Shown here: one piece after another, positions 45,446-54,392 of the stretch
How the letters are laid out: each line of letters begins with the position of its first letter
Position numbering within the stretch: the stretch's first letter is position 1
NCBI RefSeq assembly: GCF_900102165.1
Contig: NZ_FNBD01000013.1
Coordinates: 1-64,000 of the forward strand
Direction of reading: 5' to 3'
DNA: 64,000 nucleotides
DNA from: Cellulophaga baltica
GTDB lineage: Bacteria; Bacteroidota; Bacteroidia; Flavobacteriales; Flavobacteriaceae
Notes under the pieces: generated by a model
The model's input: the letters and a program-made list of their open reading frames with translations, nothing else
The model's database searches: none
What the model was told of the DNA's origin: nothing
Position numbers and translations under genes: made by a program

Positions 45446-46180
45446 ATGCAAATAATCAAACTTGATGCCATAGACTCTACAAATGTATACCTGAAGGATT
45501 TGGTCTTTAATACTCAGGCATCAGATTATACTATTGTAGTAGCGGAGAAACAGACAAGCGGAAGAGGACAAATGGGGACTGCATGGCTTGCTGATGAAGG
45601 TAAGAACCTAACCTTCAGTATCTTGAAAAAATGCACGGATTTAAGTGTTCAAGAACAATTTGATTTAAATATTTGTGTTTCTGTAGCTATTTATCGCAGC
45701 TTAAATGACTTAAAAATACCTGACTTAAAGATTAAGTGGCCAAACGACATTTTGTCAGGGAATCATAAAATCTGTGGTGTTTTAATTGAAAATATACTTT
45801 CAGGAGCAAAAATTCAGGCGTCTATAATCGGAATAGGCTTAAATGTGAACCAATTATCATTTGATAATTTGCCAAATGTATCTTCCTTAAAATTAATAAC
45901 GGGTATTCAATATGATTTGGATGAGCTACTAAAGAAAATAGCCAAAAACCTTGAAGAAGTTTTTGACTATTATTTTATGGTAAATAAGCAAGATTTAAAA
46001 ATTGAATATTTAGAGCAACTATTTAGAAAAGATAAAGCTTCTACATTTTCAAAGGATGCTAATGATACCATGTTTACAGGAATCATTAGAAATGTCACCA
46101 GTGAAGGTAAATTAGTGCTAGAAGAGGAAGATGAAATCTTTAATGAGTACGCTCTAAAAGAACTAAAATTACGGTATTAA
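45446..46180 (+). CDS. birA: biotin--[acetyl-CoA-carboxylase] ligase, without repressor domain
   Basis: 244 residues. It starts directly with the catalytic domain (IIKLDAIDSTNVYLKDL), so the N-terminal helix-turn-helix of bifunctional BirA is absent and it is unlikely to act as a repressor. GRGQMGTAW is the biotinyl-AMP loop and LKIKWPNDILSG holds the catalytic lysine. Its client in this window is pyruvate carboxylase. The 3' end overlaps the convergent SRPBCC gene by 4 bases. Confidence 0.93.
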   Translation: MQIIKLDAIDSTNVYLKDLVFNTQASDYTIVVAEKQTSGRGQMGTAWLADEGKNLTFSILKKCTDLSVQEQFDLNICVSVAIYRSLNDLKIPDLKIKWPNDILSGNHKICGVLIENILSGAKIQASIIGIGLNVNQLSFDNLPNVSSLKLITGIQYDLDELLKKIAKNLEEVFDYYFMVNKQDLKIEYLEQLFRKDKASTFSKDANDTMFTGIIRNVTSEGKLVLEEEDEIFNEYALKELKLRY

Positions 46181-46569
46181 ATCTTCTGTAAATTATCTGA
46201 TAAAGTGCCTATGAAATTGGTAATAGGGTTTTTTATCATCATGGCCATCATAGCATTAAATTCTCCTTCAAAACTTAATACCACTTCCGTTTCTTTTGCA
46301 CCTAATTCTATAATATTAGCAGTTAACGTAAACGGTAGTTTTTCACTAGCGGCACCTAAAACAACTTTGCTAGTTGGTACTGTTTCTTTGCGTTGAAGAA
46401 CAATTTCTGGCATTCCTTTCAATGCAAATAAGAATCGCTCTTCGTTTAAGAGCTCAAATTTACTTATGTTGTCTGGCATTAATTGTTCAAAGTTTTTGAT
46501 ATCGATTAAGAAATCATAAACTTCTTGACTGCTCTTTTGTATTGTTTTTTTAGGAGTTTCTATATGCAT
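46177..46569 (-). CDS. SRPBCC/START-like protein
   Basis: 130 residues. The opening QKSSQEVYDFLIDIKNFEQLMPDNI and the closing helix MMIKNPITNFIGTLSDNLQ fit a small ligand-binding START/SRPBCC fold. The ligand is unknown. It follows pyrE after 4 bases on the same strand, and its end overlaps the convergent birA gene. Confidence 0.8.
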   Translation of the reverse strand: MHIETPKKTIQKSSQEVYDFLIDIKNFEQLMPDNISKFELLNEERFLFALKGMPEIVLQRKETVPTSKVVLGAASEKLPFTLTANIIELGAKETEVVLSFEGEFNAMMAMMIKNPITNFIGTLSDNLQKI

Positions 46570-46573
46570 AATA

Positions 46574-47215
46574 TTATTGTTGCCATTCAGATGGATTTTT
46601 CTTCCATTCTATTAATGTGTTATATTGATCTTCTTTTATGTAATTGGTTTCTGTAGCTTGTTCTATTAAATGATCATAGTCACTTAAAGTATGAAGCTCT
46701 AAGTTGTGTTTTTCAAAATTAGACGTAGCAACATCAAAGCCATAAGTGAATATAGCTAGCATACCTTTTATCTTGGCACCAGAATCTTCCAGTGCTTTTA
46801 CGGCATTTAAACTACTCTTACCGGTGCTAATTAAATCTTCAATAACTACGACTGTTTGGTTTTCTTCTAAAGCACCTTCTATCTGGTTTTGTCTTCCGTG
46901 AGATTTTGCCTCAGGACGTACATAGATAAACGGAAGCCCTAAATAGTCTGCAACAAGCATGCCTATTCCTATTGCTCCAGTAGCTACACCAGCAATTACA
47001 TCTGGCTTGCCGTATAAGTGTTCTACTTGTTTGGCAATTTCTTCCCGCACGTAGTTACGTATTTGTGGATAGGACAAGATTATTCTATTGTCACAATAGA
47101 TTGGAGATTTCCATCCTGAAGCCCATGAAAAAGGATTTTCAGGATTCAACTTAATTGCATTAATTTGCAACAAAAGCTCTGCTGTCTTTTTTGCTGTATC
47201 TTTATTTAAAACCAT
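46574..47215 (-). CDS. pyrE: orotate phosphoribosyltransferase
   Basis: 213 residues. It transfers phosphoribose from PRPP to orotate in UMP synthesis. FSWASGWKSPIYCDNR is the orotate-binding opening, VAGVATGAIGIGMLVAD follows, and the PRPP motif is VVVIEDLISTGKSS. The start codon lies a single base from the divergent NUDIX start, so its promoter must lie inside the NUDIX gene; a TACATTTG box is found there at 47220-47227. Confidence 0.95.
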   Translation of the reverse strand: MVLNKDTAKKTAELLLQINAIKLNPENPFSWASGWKSPIYCDNRIILSYPQIRNYVREEIAKQVEHLYGKPDVIAGVATGAIGIGMLVADYLGLPFIYVRPEAKSHGRQNQIEGALEENQTVVVIEDLISTGKSSLNAVKALEDSGAKIKGMLAIFTYGFDVATSNFEKHNLELHTLSDYDHLIEQATETNYIKEDQYNTLIEWKKNPSEWQQ

Positions 47216-47216
47216 A

Positions 47217-47810
47217 ATGCAAATGTATAAAGTTTTTGTTAATGAGTCTCAGTTGATTTTAACAAATAAACTGTCTGATATTGCTAATAACAAATATTTT
47301 TTATTGAATCAGAAGTCAATAAATGAAGCAATAGAATTACTATCTAAAGATAAACGAAGCATTGCGTATATCTATCACCCTAATGTGGAGGAAATTTTAA
47401 ATAAATTCACTAAGAAAATTCCATTGGTGGTGGCTGCTGGAGGCGTAGTTACAAACAAAGAAGGAAAAGTGTTATTTATTTATAGGAATGACAAGTGGGA
47501 TTTACCGAAAGGGAAACTAGATAAAGGAGAAACATTAGAAGAGTGTGCATTAAGAGAGGTAGAGGAAGAGACCGGAGTACAGGGCTTAAAAATTGAAAAT
47601 ATTTTAAAGACCACCTATCATGTTTTTAAAAGAAATGGGAAATACAAGCTTAAAGAAGTGCATTGGTTTGCAATGAAAACTTCATATAAAGGCGAGCTTG
47701 TTGGGCAATTAGATGAAGGTATTGAAAAGGTAAAATGGAAAGGGCCAAAGAAAATAGCTAAGGCCCTTGAAAATTCATATACCAATATTAAAATACTTTT
47801 TGAGGATTAA
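47217..47810 (+). CDS. NUDIX hydrolase
   Basis: 197 residues; ATG at 47217 or 47223. An N-terminal ~70-residue domain precedes the NUDIX fold, which opens with VVAAGGVVTNKEGKVLFIYR. The Nudix box is G(K)LDKGETLEECALREVEEETG, complete with REVEEE metal ligands. It hydrolyses a nucleoside-diphosphate-linked substrate that is not identified. It is divergent from pyrE by one base and ends 3 bases from the convergent M14 gene. Confidence 0.9.
   Translation: MQMYKVFVNESQLILTNKLSDIANNKYFLLNQKSINEAIELLSKDKRSIAYIYHPNVEEILNKFTKKIPLVVAAGGVVTNKEGKVLFIYRNDKWDLPKGKLDKGETLEECALREVEEETGVQGLKIENILKTTYHVFKRNGKYKLKEVHWFAMKTSYKGELVGQLDEGIEKVKWKGPKKIAKALENSYTNIKILFED
47220..47227 (-). promoter_or_regulatory. -7 box for pyrE located inside the NUDIX coding sequence
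   Basis: TACATTTG on the minus strand matches TAnnTTTG and ends four bases before the pyrE ATG, predicting a leaderless pyrE transcript. It overlaps codons 2-4 of the divergent NUDIX gene. No TTG is seen at the usual distance. Confidence 0.45.
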
Positions 47811-47813
47811 ATC

Positions 47814-49577
47814 TTATTCAGAAACTACTTCAAAATCATTTAATACGCGATACACCGGATATTGATTGTGTGCTTTTTCATAATATTCTGATCGCTGATA
47901 AATATATTCTAATTGTGCGTACCAATCTTTTGCAAACGCTTCATCGGTAGCTTTTTTTAGTCGAAAAGCTTCATCTAATAAGCTGTTTGTTTGAAGTAAT
48001 TCTGCAGCTACATCTTCAAAAACATAAGGAGAGAAATCTTCTTTCTGTTGTAAAATCGGATCAAAAAAGTTCCAATTAAAGAACGAGTCTGTTGCGCTAG
48101 GCTCCAATGTTTCTAAGATATAGCGTATACCTTTTTGTTTTATCGGGATAAATACGTCTCCTTGTTGAAACTGAACCTTTTGTTTACTCTTTACTATTTT
48201 TGTATCATAGTGTGGGTAGTGACCTTCGTAGCTATTCGTATACGTTTTGTATGTGTCTATCTTGTAAGATTCTACTTCTACTAAGGTATCTTTCTTAATT
48301 CGAGTAAACGCAATTTCATTCTTTGTTAGAAGGCTTATGATCTTAAAATTACTTTTCTTAAGTATGTAAGCATTGGGTATTTTGATACTTTCAGTGCCTT
48401 TGTAATAGTTATAATAGGTAGTAGGCTTTGTAAAGGGCTTGCTGCTATTGTATTTTAGCCTAGGAAAACCGGTTACTTCGCTAATAATGGTATCTGCTTC
48501 ATACCCTTTAAACTCTAATGTGGTTGTTTGGCTAGAGTCTATTTCCCATTTTAATGGATAGTACTCTAAATTTAAAACCGCTTCATTGTAATTTTTACGT
48601 AATTCTTTTATTTTTTGGCCGTCATTTTCAGAGATCTCGATCATCTTCTTCATAAGCTCATAAGTGCCTTCTACTCTTTTTTTATAGGGCTTAAGCATAT
48701 GAGTTTCTACCATTAGCCCTAAAGTGTTCCAGAGAGAAGTATATCCTGTAGAATATCTTGGGTGGTCTATAAATTGAGAAAATCCATTTTCAGGAACAGC
48801 ATTATGTACATTTACGTATGGAGTAATGTCCCAGTTATCTTTTGCCAAACTAGCTTCTAATTTAGGCATAAGATTTTGGTTTAGATAGTCGCCCAACTCC
48901 AAACCTAATTTGTTGTGTTGCGTGAATAAATGGGTAAGGGTGTACTGGTAATCTGCACCGTTACTTACGTGATTATCTATAAAAATATCAGGCTTCACTA
49001 AGTGGTAGATAGTGGCAAAGGTTTCTGCATTTTTAGTGTCAGACTTTATAAAATCTCTATTTAGGTCATAATTTCGTGCATTACCTCTAAAGCCATATTG
49101 CTTAGGGCCGTTTTGGTTTGCTCTAGTAGATGAGTTTCTGTTTAAGGCTCCGCCGATATTATACACAGGTATTGTGGCAATCACGGTGTTTTCTGGCGGC
49201 GTAATATTTTCTGTTGCTAAATCTCTAAATAAAAGCATCGTAGCATCAATCCCATCGCTTTCACCCGGATGAATGCCGTTGTTTATTAATAAAATAGTTT
49301 TAGATTCTTTTATTTTTTTAAAATTAAAATCGGCATCTAAGTTATAGGTTACTAAATGTAATGGTAAGCCGCTATCTGTTTCTCCAATGGTCTGGATGTT
49401 AACTTCAGGAAATTCTTTGGCTAATTTTATATAAAAGTCAACAGTTTCTTGATAGGTAGCTGTTTCTGTTCCATTAGAAAGTTCAAAATGTGTTTTGTAA
49501 TCTGATGTTTTGTCTTCTTTCTCTGATTCGCAAGAAATAAAGACGGTTAAAAGAAGTAGGGGAAGTAGAAATTTCAT
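47814..49577 (-). CDS. M14 family zinc carboxypeptidase-like lipoprotein
   Basis: 587 residues with a lipobox (LLLTVFISC). The M14 zinc site is NNGIHPGESDG (His and Glu ligands), with NYDLNRDF and the third ligand in DNHVSNGADYQYT. The catalytic domain covers ~25-330. A ~250-residue beta-rich C-terminal part is of unknown role. It probably sits at the envelope and trims peptides or peptidoglycan fragments; the substrate is not determined. Confidence 0.88.
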   Translation of the reverse strand: MKFLLPLLLLTVFISCESEKEDKTSDYKTHFELSNGTETATYQETVDFYIKLAKEFPEVNIQTIGETDSGLPLHLVTYNLDADFNFKKIKESKTILLINNGIHPGESDGIDATMLLFRDLATENITPPENTVIATIPVYNIGGALNRNSSTRANQNGPKQYGFRGNARNYDLNRDFIKSDTKNAETFATIYHLVKPDIFIDNHVSNGADYQYTLTHLFTQHNKLGLELGDYLNQNLMPKLEASLAKDNWDITPYVNVHNAVPENGFSQFIDHPRYSTGYTSLWNTLGLMVETHMLKPYKKRVEGTYELMKKMIEISENDGQKIKELRKNYNEAVLNLEYYPLKWEIDSSQTTTLEFKGYEADTIISEVTGFPRLKYNSSKPFTKPTTYYNYYKGTESIKIPNAYILKKSNFKIISLLTKNEIAFTRIKKDTLVEVESYKIDTYKTYTNSYEGHYPHYDTKIVKSKQKVQFQQGDVFIPIKQKGIRYILETLEPSATDSFFNWNFFDPILQQKEDFSPYVFEDVAAELLQTNSLLDEAFRLKKATDEAFAKDWYAQLEYIYQRSEYYEKAHNQYPVYRVLNDFEVVSE

Positions 49578-49722
49578 TAGCTATTAAAGGGTTGTTGCTC
49601 TAGAGTACCGCAAAAAATTAAGAGCTATCTATGCATTTGTTTAACAGGATAGTACTCAACAGTGTGTCAGTAATTCTTTTGCTATTTTACGCTTCAAAAA
49701 TAATGAAAATAAAGTGTCTTTG

Positions 49723-50127
49723 TTAGGCTATATCCGTGATTTTCTCAATTTCAACTTTATTTAACGGTTTTGTATTATACGTGATATTATGATGGGTTCT
49801 GCACTTGTAAAAATTGGACTTATCACGGTCTTCTTTATTTATGGACGATGTAACAATATTTACGGTAATAGCATCTGCAATAGGTAATTTTAAAAACTCT
49901 TCTAGAAATTCCCACCCGTCCATTATGGGCATGTTTAAATCTAGAAATATCAAATCTGGAAGTTTTGTTTTGTTAGCAACAATTTCTGAAAGATATTCTA
50001 TGGCTAGTTTTCCGTTTGAAAAAGCATCAATGTTATTACATTCAATAGTGCTTGTAAGCAACTTTTTTATGCCAAAAACAGTGATAGCATCATCGTCTAT
50101 TATACAAATATGATCAATCATTTTCAT
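49723..50127 (-). CDS. stand-alone CheY/Rcp1-like response regulator
   Basis: 134 residues consisting of one receiver domain. IIDDDAITVFG gives the acidic pocket and Asp63 lies in LIFLDLNMPIMDGWEF. A conserved lysine is in NTKPLN. There is no output domain, so it acts by protein contact or phosphorelay. Its start overlaps the end of the PAS kinase gene by 14 bases, marking them as a pair. The IFLDLNMPIMDGWEFL sequence is typical of Rcp1-type regulators in Bacteroidota. Confidence 0.92.
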   Translation of the reverse strand: MKMIDHICIIDDDAITVFGIKKLLTSTIECNNIDAFSNGKLAIEYLSEIVANKTKLPDLIFLDLNMPIMDGWEFLEEFLKLPIADAITVNIVTSSINKEDRDKSNFYKCRTHHNITYNTKPLNKVEIEKITDIA

Positions 50128-51958
50128 TAAAATATATTTTAAATGTAGTGCCTTGTCCTACTTTGCTTGCTATCACAAATTTTCCATTCATAGCTTCAAT
50201 TTGATTTCGAGCGATGTAAAGGCTAACCCCTCTAGATTTTTCTAGTTGATGGAAGGTTTTATACATACCAAAAATCTTGTCTTTGTTCTTTTCTAAATCA
50301 ATTCCTATGCCATTATCTTTAATTACTAAAATAGTATAGCCTTTTATTTTGTCTGCACTTAGCTCTATCTTGTTTCCAGTTTTGTTTTGACCAAATTTAA
50401 TAGCGTTAGAAAGGATGCTGATAAGAATGTTGTTTACATAGGTAGGCACCCCTTTTATGTAAACATCATTTGAGATATTGTTGATAATATGAGCTCCTTT
50501 ATTTTTGATTAAGGAATGGAGATTCTTTTTTACGAAATCTATTTTTGTGTTGGCATGTATGTTTTTCTTTTCTTGTAATGGGTTAGAATTAATTTCTAAA
50601 ACCTCATTTAAGTTGTCTATGGTTTCTAATAAGTTATCTGATGCGCCAATAAGCATGGAAAGGAGTTTTTCTCTTTCTTGCTCCTCTTTCTCTTTAATCA
50701 AAAAGCCTAAGAGCATGGAGAAATTTGCGGTATGAGAGCGTAAATTATGCGAGACAATATGAGCAAAATTTAGTAATTTTTTATTCTGAAGTGCAGATAC
50801 ATTGATAAGTCGCGTTAATTGTTCTTCTTTTTGTTTTATTTGAGTAATGTCTAGGCTAAACCCTATAAGGCCTACCACATCATTATCTTCGTTGAATAAT
50901 GGAATCTTAGAGGTTAGGAAATTTGTTTGCTTTCCGTCTTTTCTTATGTTGATGGTTTCAACTCCTAACATTGGCTCCAAGGTGCTCAAAATCTTTAGAT
51001 CTTCATCTCTAGACACTTGAGCAACATCATGATCGTATAAATCAAAATCACTTTTCCCAATCAATTCTTCACTTGTTAAGTTCAGGTAATCGCACTCAGA
51101 TTGGTTGACTAATATTTTTTTAGACTCTAAATCTTTTACAAAAACATTCAGGGGTAAGTGGTCTATTAATGTTCTTAGTAGGTTTTCACTTTCTTTGGTT
51201 TTTTGTTGTGCTTTTACGTCTTCTGTGATATCTTGAAACGTGCCTATTATTCCTACAAATTTTTCGTCTTCGAAGAGCGGTTTCCCCGTAGCGATAACCC
51301 AGATTTCCTTACCTTTTCCGGTGATTATTTGAAACTTATCACTCCAATGTAATCCATCTTTTAAGCTTTGGTCTAAATATTTGGAAATCTTTTCTTGGTT
51401 TTTTCCTGGCTTGTAAAAACTTAAGGCGCTATCTGTATTAGGTTCATAGTCATTGGGAACTTCATGAATAATTTTGGTCATGTCAGACCATTTCAGTTCA
51501 TCATTAATAGCATCGTATTCCCAACTGCCAATTTTTGCAATTTGGGATTTAACGGTAATTAGGATTTCTAATTTTTCTAGCTTTTGCTGAAGTAGAAAAT
51601 GCTTCGTAACATCTTCTATTTGAATGATGGCACCAATAATATTCTCCGCTTCGTCATACCAAGGTAAAATAGTCCATTCTAGCCAGCATTTACTGGTGCT
51701 ACTATCAAAATATTTATCTGTCTTAGGAGTGTTTTTATACCCTAAGAAAGCATAATCTATATCTTGTTTCCATTTTGTGGTTAGAGTAGGGAAAACTCCA
51801 AGTATGCTATTTTTTTCTATAGCTTGCAAGGATAAATTAAAATCGCGTAACCAGCTATCAGAAATGTGGGCAACAGATAGATTCAGATTAACATAAGCGG
51901 TTGCTTTTGGTAACTGTTTTATAAGATAATTGTCGTTATTTTTAATTTTTTGCCTCAA
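50114..51958 (-). CDS. soluble multi-PAS sensor histidine kinase
   Basis: 614 residues without membrane helices. There are three PAS/PAC units at ~15-125, ~140-250 and ~260-375 (for example IGAIIQIEDVTK, VGIIGTFQDITED, VGLIGFSLDITQ). His404 lies in FAHIVSHNLRSH, the HWE/phytochrome-like H-box variant. HATPase_c has NAIKFGQ and DNGIGIDLEKN. The G2 region reads KSRGVSLYIARNQIE, where the usual GxGLGL is reduced to RGVSL. It is coupled to the following CheY-like gene. A cytoplasmic signal is inferred. Confidence 0.9.
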   Translation of the reverse strand: MRQKIKNNDNYLIKQLPKATAYVNLNLSVAHISDSWLRDFNLSLQAIEKNSILGVFPTLTTKWKQDIDYAFLGYKNTPKTDKYFDSSTSKCWLEWTILPWYDEAENIIGAIIQIEDVTKHFLLQQKLEKLEILITVKSQIAKIGSWEYDAINDELKWSDMTKIIHEVPNDYEPNTDSALSFYKPGKNQEKISKYLDQSLKDGLHWSDKFQIITGKGKEIWVIATGKPLFEDEKFVGIIGTFQDITEDVKAQQKTKESENLLRTLIDHLPLNVFVKDLESKKILVNQSECDYLNLTSEELIGKSDFDLYDHDVAQVSRDEDLKILSTLEPMLGVETINIRKDGKQTNFLTSKIPLFNEDNDVVGLIGFSLDITQIKQKEEQLTRLINVSALQNKKLLNFAHIVSHNLRSHTANFSMLLGFLIKEKEEQEREKLLSMLIGASDNLLETIDNLNEVLEINSNPLQEKKNIHANTKIDFVKKNLHSLIKNKGAHIINNISNDVYIKGVPTYVNNILISILSNAIKFGQNKTGNKIELSADKIKGYTILVIKDNGIGIDLEKNKDKIFGMYKTFHQLEKSRGVSLYIARNQIEAMNGKFVIASKVGQGTTFKIYFNEND

Positions 51959-52151
51959 GACTAGTAATAAATTTCCTACTAAAGTAATGAGTAATTTTAT
52001 AACTGACGGTGCATTTGTTGTGAATTCTTGAAAAACCGTGGTGATAAATAGGATATTTGTTACTGTGGCTTCTTCAAAGGTGTCGGAAATAAGATATAGG
52101 CTGTGTTTGTTTCAAGTTTCAACGGCGTATCAAATTCTATTTTGTAGGATT

Positions 52152-52607
52152 TTATTTCACACGAACAGAATCCGGCACTAAGCCCGTATAGTCTCCTCCG
52201 TTTTTGATAACATCTCTAACAATAGAAGAGCTGATGTATGATTTTCCCGAAGAGGTTAGAAGAAAAACGGTTTCAATTTCAGATAATTTTCGATTGGTGT
52301 GTGCTATAGCTTTTTCAAACTCGAAATCTCCAGGGTTACGCAATCCTCTTAAAATAAAATTGGCGTTTATTTTTTTGCAAAAATCTACCGTAAGACCCTC
52401 ATAGGTAAGCACTTTTATTTTTGGCTCATGAGCAAAAGCATCTTTAATAAATTGCTTGCGGTCTTCTAATGAGAACATGTATTTCTTGTCAGAATTTACA
52501 CCAATGGCAATAACAAGTTCGTCAAAAAGGGTAATGCCTCTCTGAATAATATCATAGTGACCTAAAGTTAGTGGATCAAATGAACCAGGGAATATTGCGC
52601 GTCTCAT
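52152..52607 (-). CDS. coaD: phosphopantetheine adenylyltransferase
   Basis: 151 residues. It joins ATP and 4'-phosphopantetheine to dephospho-CoA. The nucleotidyltransferase motif FPGSFDPLTLGHYDII and the C-terminal YISSSIVRDVIKNGGD are complete, and RGLRNPGDFEFE holds ligand residues. It follows ddl after 27 bases, so the two are probably cotranscribed. Confidence 0.96.
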   Translation of the reverse strand: MRRAIFPGSFDPLTLGHYDIIQRGITLFDELVIAIGVNSDKKYMFSLEDRKQFIKDAFAHEPKIKVLTYEGLTVDFCKKINANFILRGLRNPGDFEFEKAIAHTNRKLSEIETVFLLTSSGKSYISSSIVRDVIKNGGDYTGLVPDSVRVK

Positions 52608-52634
52608 AGTTATATTTTAAGCTCCTAAAGGTAC

Positions 52635-53615
52635 TTAATTTGCTTTTAAGGCTTCGGTTATTGCATTTTCAAAAAGCTCAGGTAATGATATGCCTGCAAC
52701 TTTGGCTTGTTGTGGTAAAATACTTTCTTCGGTTAACCCGGGAGTCGTATTCATTTCTAGCATAAAAGGCTCATCGCCAATAAAAATAAATTCACTTCTA
52801 GAGAAGCCCTTCATTTTTAAAACATCATATGCCTTTTTTGCAATATCACTTACTGTTTGCATTTGTTTTTCCGTAATTCTTGCAGGCGTTATTTCTTGAG
52901 ATTTTCCAGCGTATTTAGCTTCGTAATCAAAAAAATCATTCTCAGAAACAATTTCGGTTATAGGAAATACTTTTGTTTCCCCATGGTATTTTAGTACACC
53001 CACAGAAACTTCAGTGCCATCTAAAAATCCTTCAATGATGATCTCATCGTCTTCTTTGTAGGCATTAGCAATAGCGGCTTGTAGCTCTTCTATTTTATAC
53101 ACTTTCATTATTCCAAAACTACTTCCTGCCTTATTTGCTTTTACAAAACAGGGTAAACCTACCTTAGTAACTATGGCTTCTTCGTCAATAAGGTCGCCAA
53201 GGTTAAGATAGTACGATGGGGCAGACTTAATACCGTATGGTTTTAGTACACTCAATAAGTCTCGTTTATTAAAGGTTAAGGCAGATTGGTAAGCATCACA
53301 AGAGGTTTGTGGAATGTTTAATATCTCAAAATAAGATTGCATTAAGCCATCTTCACCAGGAGAACCATGAATGGCATTAAATACGCAGTCAAAAGTTATT
53401 TTTTGATGGTTTATTTCGATTGAAAAATCGTGTTTATTTACAGGAAATTCTTCGTTGTTTTCGTTTACGTAAACCCATTTTTCTTTAAAAATATGAATGC
53501 TAAACAGGTTAAATTTTTCCTTGTCAGTATACTTATAAACAACGCTTCCGCTTTTTAACGAAATTTTATATTCGCTAGAGTAGCCGCCCATGATAATGGC
53601 AATATTTTTCTTCAT
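52635..53615 (-). CDS. ddl: D-alanine--D-alanine ligase
   Basis: 326 residues, ATP-grasp enzyme of peptidoglycan synthesis. The opening IIMGGYSSEYKISLKSG, the HGSPGEDG loop, the KANKAGSSFGIMKV ATP lid, and the MLEMNTTPGLTEES metal-binding end are present. It is transcribed away from the PASTA-RluA pair across a 186-base divergent region, an arrangement often seen in flavobacteria. Confidence 0.95.
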   Translation of the reverse strand: MKKNIAIIMGGYSSEYKISLKSGSVVYKYTDKEKFNLFSIHIFKEKWVYVNENNEEFPVNKHDFSIEINHQKITFDCVFNAIHGSPGEDGLMQSYFEILNIPQTSCDAYQSALTFNKRDLLSVLKPYGIKSAPSYYLNLGDLIDEEAIVTKVGLPCFVKANKAGSSFGIMKVYKIEELQAAIANAYKEDDEIIIEGFLDGTEVSVGVLKYHGETKVFPITEIVSENDFFDYEAKYAGKSQEITPARITEKQMQTVSDIAKKAYDVLKMKGFSRSEFIFIGDEPFMLEMNTTPGLTEESILPQQAKVAGISLPELFENAITEALKAN

Positions 53616-53801
53616 TACTCAATCTTAATATTAGAAATAAACAAACTGCAATTGTAAGTCAAAGAAAAGAAAAAACACCATGTTTTAGTTCATTACGTAT
53701 ATTTTTTTTCTAGTGAACTATAAATATAACGTGATTTTACGAAACGGCTGTTCGTTTCTTAGGGTCCATTTCTTATATTTGCTGTCACAATACATAATAA
53801 G

Positions 53802-54389
53802 ATGAGAAATTTTTTAAACTTTCTGAAAAGTAAAGTTTTTTTAATACAATTAGGATTGGCACTTTTAGTTATAGTCCTATTTATATTTGGAATGCTACAA
53901 TGGTTAAAAAGTTCTACCAATCATGGAGAATTTGTAGAGGTACCAGATTTGGCAAAATTGTCTGTAACGCAAATGCGTAAAGTGGTAGAAGATGCAGATT
54001 TACGTTTTGAGGTATTAGATTCTGCGAATTACAATCCAGATTATCCTAAATTTTCTGTTATTGAGCAAAATCCTCCTGCGGGAAATAAAGTAAAGCAGAG
54101 TAGAAAAATTTATGTAACGGTAAATCCTTCTGGATACAAGAAGGTTAGTGTGCCAAGTATCATCCAGGTTACCTTGCGTAATGCTACGGCAAAACTTAGA
54201 GCTGTAGGGTTAGATGTGCAAAGGGTAACTTACATTGATGAGTTTGGAAAAGATATGGTGTACCGTATCAAGTACAAAGGAAAATATATAGAGGAAGGAT
54301 ACAAACTTCCTAAAACTTCAAAAATAGAACTGGTTTGTGGTAATGGTAATGAAAGCCAAAGCAATCAAATAAAATCAGATTCAGAATAA
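53802..54389 (+). CDS. PASTA-domain membrane protein
   Basis: 195 residues. One membrane helix (FLIQLGLALLVIVLFIFGML) is followed by about two PASTA repeats: VEVPDLAKLSVTQMRKVVEDADL...VIEQNPPAGNKVKQSRKIYVTVNP and VSVPSIIQVTLRNATAKLRAVGL. There is no kinase or transpeptidase domain, so it is a bare peptidoglycan-sensing module. A TATATTTG box lies at 53774-53781. The divergent neighbour is ddl, and the RluA gene follows after 3 bases. Confidence 0.9.
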   Translation: MRNFLNFLKSKVFLIQLGLALLVIVLFIFGMLQWLKSSTNHGEFVEVPDLAKLSVTQMRKVVEDADLRFEVLDSANYNPDYPKFSVIEQNPPAGNKVKQSRKIYVTVNPSGYKKVSVPSIIQVTLRNATAKLRAVGLDVQRVTYIDEFGKDMVYRIKYKGKYIEEGYKLPKTSKIELVCGNGNESQSNQIKSDSE

Positions 54390-54392
54390 TAT

